Below, piece after piece: positions 18,101 to 25,555 of a stretch of DNA of 64,000 nt. Origin of the DNA: Streptomyces sp. P3. Its GTDB lineage: Bacteria; Actinomycetota; Actinomycetes; Streptomycetales; Streptomycetaceae. Numbering within the stretch: the first letter of the stretch is position 1; each line of letters starts with the position of its first letter. The DNA lies in NCBI RefSeq assembly GCF_003032475.1, contig NZ_CP028369.1, positions 1,922,001 through 1,986,000 of the forward strand. Reading direction: 5' to 3'. The position numbers and the translations under genes were made by a program. Below the pieces are notes generated by a model. It searched no databases and was not told where the DNA came from. It saw nothing but the letters and a program-made list of their open reading frames with translations.

Positions 18101-18912
18101 TCTGGGACATCACCGAGGGCCGCACCCGCACGACCCTGGACCTGGCCACGAAGACGTCGACGGAAGCCCTGCTCACGATCGCCCTCGGCCCCGACGCCAG
18201 TACCCTCTACGCCGGCCGCACGGAGGCCGTCGGCCCCCCGGCCGACGAGGTCTGGGACATCGCACGCCACCGCAGGACGGCGGTCCTCGCCTCCCTGTCC
18301 AGCGACCACCTGGCCGTCAGTCCCGACGGCCGCGTCCTCGCCGGTGACAACCGCGTCGCGGCCCTGCCCGCCGGGAAGGTCCTGGCGCGCGATCTGGTGC
18401 AGGGCGACGAGATCGGCGCCCTCGCCTTCACCCCGGACGGCTCGCTGTTCGCCGCCGGGGACCAGACGGGCCGGGTCGCGCTGTGGGACGGGAAGCTGCG
18501 GCAGCGCGCCGGCATCCTGCGCAGCGTCTTCGCCGCGCTGCCGGACGACATCGGCGACGGCGTATTCGGCGACACCTCGGAGGCGGTCAGCGCCCTCGCC
18601 GTCAGCCCCGACGGCAGGACGCTGGCGGTCGGCGGAGAGGCGGGCAGCCTCCAGCTGTGGGACATCGCCACCCAGCAGCCGCTGGGCTCGCCCGTGACCA
18701 CGCCCGGCGAGGAGATCGACAGCGTCGCCTTCGGCTCCGACGGCGGCACGGTGTACGCGGGCAGCCCGCACGTCCCGCTGCAGCGGTACCCGATCGACCC
18801 GGCGCGAGCGGTGGGGACGGTGTGCCAGCGGGCAGGAGGGGGCGGCCTGTCGCGGGCGCAGTGGCAGACCTACCTGCCGGGTGTGCCGTACCGGAACGTG
18901 TGCAACGGCTGA
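15121..18912 (+). CDS. HTH - STAND (nSTAND1-type) ATPase - TM - WD40 repeat protein
   Basis: 1263 residues from the GTG at 15121, with AAGGAGACGC upstream. Residues 15-75 form an XRE-like HTH (AERAGFSATTLSQAAAGE, then RLPSLAVVRGYA). A linker ends in PYRGLARFEPDD and LFFGRD. Walker A GASGSGKSS is at 141-149 and Walker B VVVDQFEEVF at 201-210. A helical STAND module with HEALITCWPRL follows, and a membrane-like segment lies near 515-537 (VLSAVLVVALVAGLAAW). The C-terminal half is WD40-like blades (SPDGRTLATA, LWDIATQ). STAND proteins are switch-like sensors of signalling and programmed death. The trigger is unknown. It is divergent from the RIP gene and followed by the pore-former-like gene. 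Confidence 0.88.
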   Translation: MGRPERPVDPEAGPVQRLAGQLRELRKAAGNPSYRSMAERAGFSATTLSQAAAGERLPSLAVVRGYARACAADVGEWETRWTEAEAEAAGTPREEDEDTPPPYRGLARFEPDDRKLFFGRDKLVEDLNGLVCDHRFAVLFGASGSGKSSLLRAGLIPRLRDEMATRGRPAVLRVLTPGDRPAQTYGHLLTPAEGEPESWVVVDQFEEVFTRCRDRAERARFLDLLLAARDPDRRLKALIAVRADFYARCAEHRDLADALSGAGLLVGPMTADELREAVVRPAQAVGHLVERELTAKIVEEVLDQPGGLPMLSHALLETWRRRKGRMLTLAAYEAAGGVRGAIAASAENVYAQLTLSQRRAARRLLLRMIEPGRGAPDTRRPLTRAELDEWAEADVPVVVERLARARLLTADEEGIHLAHEALITCWPRLHEWIERDRERLRRHRALSEAARTWLEHDRDPGALYRGVRLDHAEEHFPDHERDPAMTTTEREFLIAAFAARDAERRAAARSTRRARTAAGVLSAVLVVALVAGLAAWTQRRDNQRRSTEDTARRIAAVADGLRTTDPRTAQLLGVAAWRTARLPETRGALLDSLTQPEQDTFGDPTTGDGPTRRLVDSGRTLLSAQGREWRTWDVASHRRTGSGRLPEGSGTVSGASPDGRLLAVDTGDGSRLWDTAAGRWSGGRLPGSWVWFSSSSYVTSGDDDSEVQMRSAADGRVRFTTRAESPTLVAPSTDGRLVAFCPVGDGPPQVRDVSSGRTLHGRWERDTDACGRERSLLVLGDGERSERGEPPAEGWGRLAAQTPTGVRIWDVRSGEQVADLADTGVTYIALSKDGRLLATADAQEVRVWRPGTAAPVFRHSLHNQHLQGGLALDDKYPVLRYLEGGTVHSLDISAAVTSAWQDQPADRVLLSPDGRTLATARRIGDHYRVELRDTLHGRPLRTLPSPQLPVSTDPSSPVSPEDTTALLAFSPDGGTLAYGISAPGSWTSRQPFTIWDITEGRTRTTLDLATKTSTEALLTIALGPDASTLYAGRTEAVGPPADEVWDIARHRRTAVLASLSSDHLAVSPDGRVLAGDNRVAALPAGKVLARDLVQGDEIGALAFTPDGSLFAAGDQTGRVALWDGKLRQRAGILRSVFAALPDDIGDGVFGDTSEAVSALAVSPDGRTLAVGGEAGSLQLWDIATQQPLGSPVTTPGEEIDSVAFGSDGGTVYAGSPHVPLQRYPIDPARAVGTVCQRAGGGGLSRAQWQTYLPGVPYRNVCNG

Positions 18913-19019
18913 CCGGACCTGCGTTGATCGCGGTGGCGGAGAGGGTCGCCGATCAACTTCGTGGCTTCGACGATCGTCCCGTCGCTGCACAGACCCACAG
19001 CTCGACGGGAGAACCGCCC

Positions 19020-19679
19020 ATGAAGCTCAAGAAGCCCGGCCGCGGAAAACTGTCTGTCCTCGCCCCCGCGCTCGCCCTTCTCCTCGTCCCCCTCTCCGCG
19101 GGGACCGCCGGCGCCAACACCAGCCCCGGCTGGGGTGACGACAAGCCGGACGTGATCTGGGACTGCAACCACGGCAAGACCGACCTGTGCCGGTACCACG
19201 AGGTGAACGCCTGGACCGCCCTCGGCAAGCGGCGCCAGGTCTCCAACGTGATCAACAACTGCGCCGGCAACCGCGACCTGACCCTCACCCGCACCGACAC
19301 CAACGCCACGAGCACCCAGTACTCCTTCGAGCGGTCGACGTCCGTGGAGGTGTCCGTCGGGTTCGAGGACAAGATCGTCGAGGGGGTGAAGGCGAGCTCC
19401 TCGCAGACCGAGACCTGGACCGTGGGCAGCACCCGCACCGCGACGGAGACCCACACCTCGATCATCCCGGCCGGCAAACGGGGCGCCTGGTGGTTCGCCC
19501 CGTACGTCCACCACTCCCAGGGCTGGCTGGAGGTCCACTACGGCAAGCGCAAGAACGGCCACTACTTCTGGTACTACCCCGGCAGGGGCGGCACGGGCGT
19601 CCGCATCGACACCCCCGTGTACCTCAAGAGCAACGGCGAACTGAAGGGCCAGTTCTACTGGGCGACCTGGAAGTGCTGA
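19020..19679 (+). CDS. Small secreted protein with aerolysin/ETX-MTX2-like hairpin pattern
   Basis: 219 residues from the ATG at 19020 (GACGGGAGAACC upstream). A signal peptide covers about 1-33 (ALALLLVPLSAGTAGA). The centre shows alternating polar strands STSVEVSVGFEDKI and then SSSQTETWTVGSTRTATETH, followed by TSIIPAGKRGAWWF. Ser/Thr-rich strands around a turn followed by a V/I-P-A/P-GK motif are the hallmark of the membrane-inserting hairpin of aerolysin-type toxins. The C-terminus is aromatic (HYFWYYPGRGG, QFYWATWKC). At about 187 mature residues it is shorter than characterised toxins. It follows the STAND-WD40 gene by 107 bases on the same strand. Assignment is by pattern only. Confidence 0.6.
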   Translation: MKLKKPGRGKLSVLAPALALLLVPLSAGTAGANTSPGWGDDKPDVIWDCNHGKTDLCRYHEVNAWTALGKRRQVSNVINNCAGNRDLTLTRTDTNATSTQYSFERSTSVEVSVGFEDKIVEGVKASSSQTETWTVGSTRTATETHTSIIPAGKRGAWWFAPYVHHSQGWLEVHYGKRKNGHYFWYYPGRGGTGVRIDTPVYLKSNGELKGQFYWATWKC

Positions 19680-20171
19680 CCCGCTGACCCGCCGTAGGGC
19701 GGATGCCGTGTGGCCCGCGCGGTGTCTGCGGCACTGATGCCGGGCCAGTCTGCGGCACGCTCAACGCACCCGAGTTCTCGAGGCGCATGACGATCGGGGA
19801 TCACGTCCTGGCGGTGACGGCAACGTGATGTCTCCGGGGACGATCACGCAGGCGTCGAGGAAGACCGGCTCAAGTCGGTCAGCCCATACCTCCCTCGACC
19901 CGGGCACGCCCGTCGCCCACAGCGAGGATGGAGAGTGCGATGCCCGTGGAGGGGTGTGCTTCTGCAAGCCGGTGTGTCAGGAACATCCCGTATCCACAGG
20001 TGCAGAACCGCAGTGGAGCAGTCCCGGACGACGATCATCTCCTGGCCGGACCTGACCGGCTGTACGTACCACCACCCGGTGTCTTCGGCACCCGGCGTGT
20101 TCGGGACCCTCACCAGCGACTGAGCCGTCGGCCGAGATGCGATGTGCATCCGTCGGTCTGATGGTGGAGTC
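19680..20171. other. Intergenic, contains copy 1 of a 20-bp repeat
   Basis: About 490 bases. AGGGCGGATGCCGTGTGGCC at 19696-19715 recurs exactly at 23806-23825. A short plus-strand frame near 20010-20123 (ISWPDLTGCTYHHP) may be a gene relic, but there is no start or ribosome site to support it. The promoter of the gene at 20172 lies at the right end. Confidence 0.4.
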
Positions 20172-20438
20172 ATGAACCATCACCACCAGTCCCAACGGAC
20201 GATCGAGATCAACACTCGGCTTGTGAAGACCGGTGCCGTGCTCACGACGGCCGGTGCCGTGGTGGCCTGCGTCGGCATGGCCATCGCGGCCTCCGCCGTC
20301 TTCGCGGCAGGCCGCCGCCTGATCCGCGAGATGGACGTGCCCCCGGCACAGCAGGCGGCCATGAAGTGGCGCCAGGCCAAGGAGGCGTCCCGAGCGGGTG
20401 TGCAGGCGTGGCAGTCCACGTCCGACGCTCATAACTGA
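20172..20438 (+). CDS. Small single-span membrane protein, 88 aa
   Basis: The ATG at 20172 is preceded by GGTGGAGTC. The protein starts MNHHHQSQRTIEIN, has one clear membrane segment (about residues 24-45, VLTTAGAVVACVGMAIAASA) and a charged C-terminal tail (RRLIREMDVPPAQQ, then KWRQAKEASRAG). Similar short His-start proteins are widespread in Streptomyces and have no known function. The orientation is probably tail-in, because positive charge follows the membrane segment. It stands alone between the pore-former-like gene and the glycosidase. Confidence 0.7.
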   Translation: MNHHHQSQRTIEINTRLVKTGAVLTTAGAVVACVGMAIAASAVFAAGRRLIREMDVPPAQQAAMKWRQAKEASRAGVQAWQSTSDAHN

Positions 20439-20920
20439 TCCCCGCCCGCCGGGTGTGTCGATCGCAGGCGTTGCCGACCTGCCGGGTCTGATCATGGTCT
20501 TGAGAAGGGCGCACTCACGTCCGTCCACCTGGCGACGTCCCGGAGTTGGCCTACGGGGACTTTGGCTCAGTCATCGCCCATCAGCAGCAACTCGTCCTCC
20601 TGGTCGGTTACTGCGCTCCTGGCAGCCCGTGGAAGGCGCGGCACGAGTCCCTACGACCCGACATTCCCATCAGACGACGTCGTGGATGTTGTGCTCGGTC
20701 AGGTCGGATGCATGCCGGGCAACAGCCTGCTTTTCGCACTCTCGTGCAGTCGAAGATTGCAAGATCGAAGAGGAAGAGCCCTCAGACCTGTTCCCCGAGG
20801 AAAGCTGCCGGACGGTGCGTCGCATCACCGTACGCAAAGCCTCGTCCGCCAAGTGATCCGGCCGGGCCAGGGCCGAGGTCCGGCAAGCGGGCGCCTCACC
20901 CTGGCCCAGCAGACTTCAGC
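20439..20920. other. Intergenic, unresolved short frames
   Basis: About 480 bases. On the minus strand one frame (20852-20670) reads MADEALRTVMRRTVRQLSSG, and another near 20600-20560 ends TDQEDELLLMGDD. Either could be the relic of a small protein. Neither has a good ribosome site and they are not in one frame, so I do not call a gene. Confidence 0.35.
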
Positions 20921-23059
20921 TCATCGCTCGGTGGCGGCGGCCCGGATCCTGGTCGTGTCCCACATCAGCGGCGTGTCGTCGAAGACCACGGCGATCTTCA
21001 CCTCCCCGGCCGCGAGGCTCTCCGGAAGGGTCACGCTGCCCTTCTGGGCCCCGTCGAAGGGGACCGGACCGAGGTCCGTGGCCTTCCCGTCGGCCGCGAA
21101 CGCGAAGGCGTGGCCCGTCTTGTCCGCGTGCAGGGCCGTGCCGGCAGGATCCGACGCGACGGCGTTCAGGCGTACGGTGCTGCCCTGTCCGACCGTCCCC
21201 GCGAGCAGACGCTGGGACCGCCTGTCCTTCGCCAGGTCAGCGGAGACCGGGGCCTGCTGGACGAGCCGCCATTCCTGCGAGCCGTCCTCGACCGCGTTCT
21301 GCAGGGTGAGCGGCGCCCCGGCGGAGGCACCAGTCAGGTACACGTTGGTGTTCTTCGCGGCCTGGAACTTGTAGTACCCGCCCGCTGTCTTGACGAGGTT
21401 CCACAGTCCGGCGGGCGTGTCGTCGGCCCACTGGCCGATCCGCTGGCCGACCGTCGCGTTCGCCGTCCAGATGCCGGCGGCACGGCCGCCCGACTTGTTC
21501 AGCAGCGTCAGGGCGCCGTCGGCCTTGGTGACCAGGTGCCAGTACTGCGTGTCCTTGTTCGCCGCCGAGCCGGCGTCCTCCAGGCGGACGTCGGGCACGT
21601 CCCCGTTGCCGATGTTCGCGTCGTTGGTCTTGTTCCCGGTACCGATCACCTGGCCGGTCCTGCGGTTCACGAGCTGGTAATAGGCCCCCTCGGAACGTCC
21701 GAAGTCGACCTCGGCGTAGCGGAGCGTGGAGGTGCCCTGGTGGTTGAGGATGGAGACGCGGCCGGTGCCCTCGACGTACTGGAGGTTGCGGGTGTAGCCG
21801 GCCCGTGAGGTCGTCTGGTACTCCTTCCACACGCCGTCGCTGCGTCCGCTCTCGTTGATCCAGACGTTGCCACTGCTGGCGGCGTTGTAGGCGAGGCGTC
21901 CGTCGGGAAGCCTGATGAGGACCGGGCTGCCGTTCGTCGCGAGACGACGAGAACCGGCGTCGACCGGCAGTGAGGTGACGCCCGTGCCCGTGGGGGAGCC
22001 GAGGTAGAACTTCAGCGGGTCGTCAGCGAGCACGTACCTGGTGTTGGTTCCGCCGCCCCAGTACTCGAAGGTGAGCAGCCACTTGCCGTCCGCGGTCGGG
22101 ACGACGTTCGTCATGCCCGGCCGTCCGCCACCGATCTCCGTCTTGCCGCCGCCCATGCTCTGGGTCAGGCCCGCCACGTCCACGACGGGGTCGCTCCACT
22201 GGGGGCTCCGTCCGTCCCAGGTCTTGTGGGCGAGGATCTGCCCGTGGGAGTCCGGGGCGGTGTCGTTCGCGGCGTCCAGCGTGGGGGCACCGGTGACCGG
22301 GTCGAAGCCGGTGTAGTCGTTCTCGTCCGAGTAGTAGCAGACGAGTTGGCCCTTGTAGACCATCAGGTACGGCTCCCACAGGGGGTCCACCTGCTTGTAC
22401 GTGTTCGCGGCGGCGATGTTCGTGCCGACCGCGCCCGCGCTGCCGCCCTGCCAGCCGCCCATGGCGATGATGTTGAGGACGTCCCATGTCACGCCGTCGT
22501 CGGTGCTGGAGTACAGGGCCATCGCCACGTCACTGCGGTCGCCGTCGTTGGACGGCGTCCAGTTCGGGTCGGCCGCCTTGTGCTCAAGGTAGTAGTGGTC
22601 GTCGCCCGTCACGACGCTCGCGAGGAGCAGTGTGCCCTTCTTCAGGTCGCCGACGTCCTGCGGAAGCGTGTAGAGGTACGGCGCTCCCCAGTTGCTCGTG
22701 TACTTCGCGTACTTGGGGTCGTCGGAGAGGTATGCCGGAGCCTCGACCTCCGACAGCGGCTGCCACGACGTTCCGTAGTCGTCGCTCTTGTAGACGGGCA
22801 GGGTCTCGCCGTCGGCGCTTCCCGTCTCCGGCACGACCGTGGCCTTCTCGAACGACGCGACGAGACGCCCGCTCTCCAGCTGCGCCGACTTCACATAGAT
22901 CGCGCAGTTCCCCCGGCCCTTCAGACAGGGCTCGTTCCCGAGCTGGTACATGACCCCGCCCGTCGGGTTGTACGCCTGCGCACCGGCCGTGGGGATCACC
23001 AGCATCGCGGCTGCCGCGGCGAAGGTTCCCAGCGCCTTCGCTGCTTTTCCTCTTTGCAT
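20921..23059 (-). CDS. Secreted Asp-box (GH93/sialidase-fold-like) glycosidase with ricin-B-type lectin domain
   Basis: 712 residues. A signal peptide covers 1-29 (LGTFAAAAAMLVIPTAGAQA). The first 430 residues form a sialidase-like propeller with Asp-box motifs SDDYGTSW and STDDGVTW and conserved GGGRPGMTNVVP and LLTFEYWGGG blocks. The latter resemble exo-arabinanases of GH93, though I cannot exclude another propeller family. Residues about 455-606 are a RICIN-type carbohydrate-binding domain (YYQLVNRRTGQVIGTG, QYWHLVTKADGALTLLN, QEWRLVQQ). A short strand-rich C-terminal domain follows. It is an extracellular enzyme for plant or microbial polysaccharide. A strong palindrome lies upstream. Confidence 0.8.
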   Translation of the reverse strand: MQRGKAAKALGTFAAAAAMLVIPTAGAQAYNPTGGVMYQLGNEPCLKGRGNCAIYVKSAQLESGRLVASFEKATVVPETGSADGETLPVYKSDDYGTSWQPLSEVEAPAYLSDDPKYAKYTSNWGAPYLYTLPQDVGDLKKGTLLLASVVTGDDHYYLEHKAADPNWTPSNDGDRSDVAMALYSSTDDGVTWDVLNIIAMGGWQGGSAGAVGTNIAAANTYKQVDPLWEPYLMVYKGQLVCYYSDENDYTGFDPVTGAPTLDAANDTAPDSHGQILAHKTWDGRSPQWSDPVVDVAGLTQSMGGGKTEIGGGRPGMTNVVPTADGKWLLTFEYWGGGTNTRYVLADDPLKFYLGSPTGTGVTSLPVDAGSRRLATNGSPVLIRLPDGRLAYNAASSGNVWINESGRSDGVWKEYQTTSRAGYTRNLQYVEGTGRVSILNHQGTSTLRYAEVDFGRSEGAYYQLVNRRTGQVIGTGNKTNDANIGNGDVPDVRLEDAGSAANKDTQYWHLVTKADGALTLLNKSGGRAAGIWTANATVGQRIGQWADDTPAGLWNLVKTAGGYYKFQAAKNTNVYLTGASAGAPLTLQNAVEDGSQEWRLVQQAPVSADLAKDRRSQRLLAGTVGQGSTVRLNAVASDPAGTALHADKTGHAFAFAADGKATDLGPVPFDGAQKGSVTLPESLAAGEVKIAVVFDDTPLMWDTTRIRAAATER

Positions 23060-23114
23060 AACCTCTCCATCTTCACGGCGTCGGGTCCCGCGCTCCGCCG
23101 TGGAGTCGCAGTCG

Positions 23115-23167
23115 TACGGCTTCGTATGACCGCGCGGTCATACGAAGCCGTATGACTGCGCGGTCAG
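23115..23167. promoter_or_regulatory. 38-bp perfect palindrome plus second half-site, operator of glycosidase gene
   Basis: Positions 23115-23152 are a perfect 38-bp palindrome centred on CG at 23133-23134. Its core is TATGACCGCGCGGTCATA (23125-23142). A near copy of the core, TATGACTGCGCGGTCAG, follows at 23151-23167. The site lies 56-108 bases upstream of the glycosidase start, where a repressor such as LacI or TetR type would bind. A hairpin in RNA is also possible. Confidence 0.6.
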
Positions 23168-23639
23168 GCGGAGTCTGTGGTGGCCTCCACGCCGGAGTCA
23201 AGACCCGTGGCACATGATGTTGTGGAATAACGTCGGTGATTGACGATCACTCGAACGAAACCGCACACTTTCTCACCAAAGGCATGGCTACGCGGTCAGC
23301 CCCCGGCCGGCTGCATCCTGGAAGCGGAACCAGGCCCCTGTTCCCCGCGGCCCCCTCTGCGGCGGGCCACGCCACCGCTACCCGCAGAGCGGCACGAGGG
23401 CAGGGGAGAGGATCCGCGATCATCCTCGTTCCGTGTGCCGACAAGGCGATACGGCTACCGTCCGTACCCCGGGCGCCGCACGGACCTCGTCAGGGGCTTC
23501 AACGCTGCCGGGCGGACGTGACGCGGACTCAGCATTCCTGTCGTGGCGTGGCTTCCTGACGAGCCGTCTCGGACGAGGCATACGGGCATCGGCACCCTGC
23601 CCGGCCGAATCGTCCGACTTCCAGAGAAGAGCCATGGTC
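23168..23639. other. Intergenic, nothing recognised
   Basis: About 470 bases upstream of the palindrome region. A TGATTGACGATCAC stretch and a run of GC-rich sequence are seen but no credible gene. Confidence 0.35.
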
Positions 23640-23798
23640 ATTCGGTGTCGTGGTCGAAGAGCGGCTGGTTGTCGTCGTGGAAGGGCAGCGGGTTGCGGTT
23701 CTGGGCGGACACGCTGCCCGCGAGACATCGGCCGGGTCGGCAGCGCCGCCGACCACCAGGGCCGGGTACGGATGTGGGACGTCGCCGGCCGGCGATGA
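23640..23798 (+). pseudogene. WD40-repeat relic
   Basis: One plus frame reads VEGQRVAVLGGHAARE. After a frameshift near 23725 the next frame reads DIGRVGSAADHQGRVRMWDV and then AGRR-stop. Joined, this is a WD40 blade of the type at the end of STAND-WD40 proteins (L-x-GH...GRVRLWDVA). No start or P-loop region is nearby. It may be the last fragment of a second STAND-WD40 gene lost by recombination. The 20-bp repeat shared with the region behind the pore-former-like gene begins 8 bases after its stop. Confidence 0.4.
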
Positions 23799-23805
23799 CG
23801 GAGTC

Positions 23806-23825
23806 AGGGCGGATGCCGTGTGGCC
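23806..23825. repeat. 20-bp repeat, copy 2 (AGGGCGGATGCCGTGTGGCC)
   Basis: Exact match to 19696-19715 in the same orientation, 4.1 kb apart. It lies just beyond the WD40 relic. It could be a recombination trace or part of a dispersed repeat. Confidence 0.6.
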
Positions 23826-23927
23826 GGCCTGCGCGGGACCGAACATATGGTCCCGTTGTCGGCGTCGTGAGTCTTGAGGTCCCGCTTCGTTCGCTGCGGG
23901 GCCCGGCTGTGTGGGGCCGGCGGGCGT

Positions 23928-25271
23928 TCAGGGGGTTCGTTCGGCGAGGAGGGTGAGCTCGTCGAGGAAGGCCTCCGCCAGCAGTTCGGCGTCCTGGCTG
24001 CCCGAGTTGGTGGCGACGCTCAGCGTGTGACCCTGGGTGCAGCCGCCCAGCGCGAAGGTGACCGTGCCGGCCGGCGGCACCATGGGGACGACGGTGAGGC
24101 GACGCAACGGTCGTCCGGCCAGCGTCTGGCCCTGTTCGCGCAGGTGGACGTAGGAGCAGGCGGCCGGTGCGTACGCGGGAGCGAAGATCTTCCCGCCGGC
24201 CAGGGCCATGGTCGCCCCGGGCACCGCCGCGAGCGTGCCCTCGACCAGCTTCTCGGAGGTGCGCCGGGGCCGGGTGACCGGGGTCAGCAGACCGGTGCAC
24301 GCGGTCAGCCGGGCCGCGGGGTCGGACAGGGTCACCGGCGCCGGCACGCGGACGTTGGCGAACGCGTTGCCGAGGAACTCACCGCAGTCGTCGGGGCGTT
24401 CGTCGACCGGGACCGACAGCCAGACCTGCCCCGGCTCCCGCCCCCTCTCCCTCCCCCGGCCCCGGCCCCGGTCGCCGCTGCGGCCCCGGTCACCGTCGGA
24501 GGCCGTCCCGGAGACGGGAGGGGCGGTTTCCGCGGCGGACAGGCAGGAGCGCAGAACGCCCGAGACCGCCGCCAGGAACACCTCGTTGGTGGTCGCCGTG
24601 CGGGCGGACGCGGCCTCGCGCGCGGCCCGCAGCAGGTCGGCGCGCAGCCGCACGACCGTGTAGGCCGGTTCCCGCGCCCCCCGGTGCGGCAGGGGGATCG
24701 CGCGTCCCGCGGTGAGCAGCCCCGGCGGGCCCCCCACGGTCCGGGCCGGCTGGACCGTCCTTCTCCGGGGCCCCGGCACGGCCAGGGAGGCGGCGCCGTC
24801 CAGCGGGCCGCCGTCGTCGAGCAGGGCCCGCAGCAGGGTCGTCAGCGAACGGCCGTCCAGCAGGCTGTGATGCATCCGGAAGAGGAGGGAGAACTCCCCC
24901 TCGGCGGAGAACGGCAGCAGGTGCAGGCTCCACGGCGGCCGGTCGGCGGGGAACGGCGTGTGGAACCACAGCCGCACGGCGTCCCGCAGGGTGCCGTCAG
25001 CGTCGTCGACCTGCCGGCCCAGGTCGTGGCCGTCCCGTCGTGCCCAGCGATGCCGGCCGGTCCACCAGGCGAGGCCCGTCCGGGGTCCGCCGGGGGCGAC
25101 CAGGGTCTGGGTGAGCCGGGGCAGCGCCTTCCAGCGGTCGCCGACCAGCGCCCGCAGCTCGTCCGGCGTGGGCGCGACGCCCGTGAAGTCCAGGGCGATC
25201 CCGGCGTTCGGCGGGCCGAACGGCCAGCGGGCCATACCCTCTTCCATCAAGGGCAGATGCGATCCGGGCAT
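23928..25271 (-). CDS. Wax ester synthase/DGAT-like acyltransferase
   Basis: 447 residues. The motif HHSLLDG (about 133-139) is the HHxxxDG catalytic motif of the WS/DGAT and condensation-like acyltransferase fold. Later blocks NAFANVRVPAPV and then GCTQGHTLSVATNSGSQDAE fit the WS/DGAT C-terminal domain. Such enzymes join an acyl-CoA to an alcohol or diacylglycerol to make storage lipid, or occasionally act in natural-product acylation. A 35-residue Arg/Gly/Asp-rich low-complexity insert (encoded near 24425-24500) interrupts the middle. It is divergent from the glycosyltransferase-thioesterase pair, which hints at a shared glycolipid or acyl product, but that is inference. Confidence 0.75.
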   Translation of the reverse strand: MPGSHLPLMEEGMARWPFGPPNAGIALDFTGVAPTPDELRALVGDRWKALPRLTQTLVAPGGPRTGLAWWTGRHRWARRDGHDLGRQVDDADGTLRDAVRLWFHTPFPADRPPWSLHLLPFSAEGEFSLLFRMHHSLLDGRSLTTLLRALLDDGGPLDGAASLAVPGPRRRTVQPARTVGGPPGLLTAGRAIPLPHRGAREPAYTVVRLRADLLRAAREAASARTATTNEVFLAAVSGVLRSCLSAAETAPPVSGTASDGDRGRSGDRGRGRGRERGREPGQVWLSVPVDERPDDCGEFLGNAFANVRVPAPVTLSDPAARLTACTGLLTPVTRPRRTSEKLVEGTLAAVPGATMALAGGKIFAPAYAPAACSYVHLREQGQTLAGRPLRRLTVVPMVPPAGTVTFALGGCTQGHTLSVATNSGSQDAELLAEAFLDELTLLAERTP

Positions 25272-25555
25272 GAGACTGCTCCTGTCGTGGGCGTCCCCGA
25301 CGGGGGCCGGCCCCGCGCGGGTCCGGCCCCCGGAGGACGGGGGTCCTGTCCCTCCAACGGCCGATCCGGGCGGCGGTCACGTCCTGCGCGGCCCGCGGGT
25401 GTCAACGCGCGGCCGTGACGGCTCCCTGATGGGGTGACCCTGCAGCAGGTTTACGGACGCGGACCGTGTCGGAGCGCCTTTAATCGGGACTCCGCGTCCG
25501 CCGTCGGGCGCCCCGTCCACCGCCCCGGCCCCGCGCCGGACAGGAGTTGTCTGTC

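Noticed and set aside
20670..20852. 60-residue minus-strand gene (MADEALRT start)
   Set aside because: No ribosome site, no recognisable family, and neighbouring fragments are in other frames.
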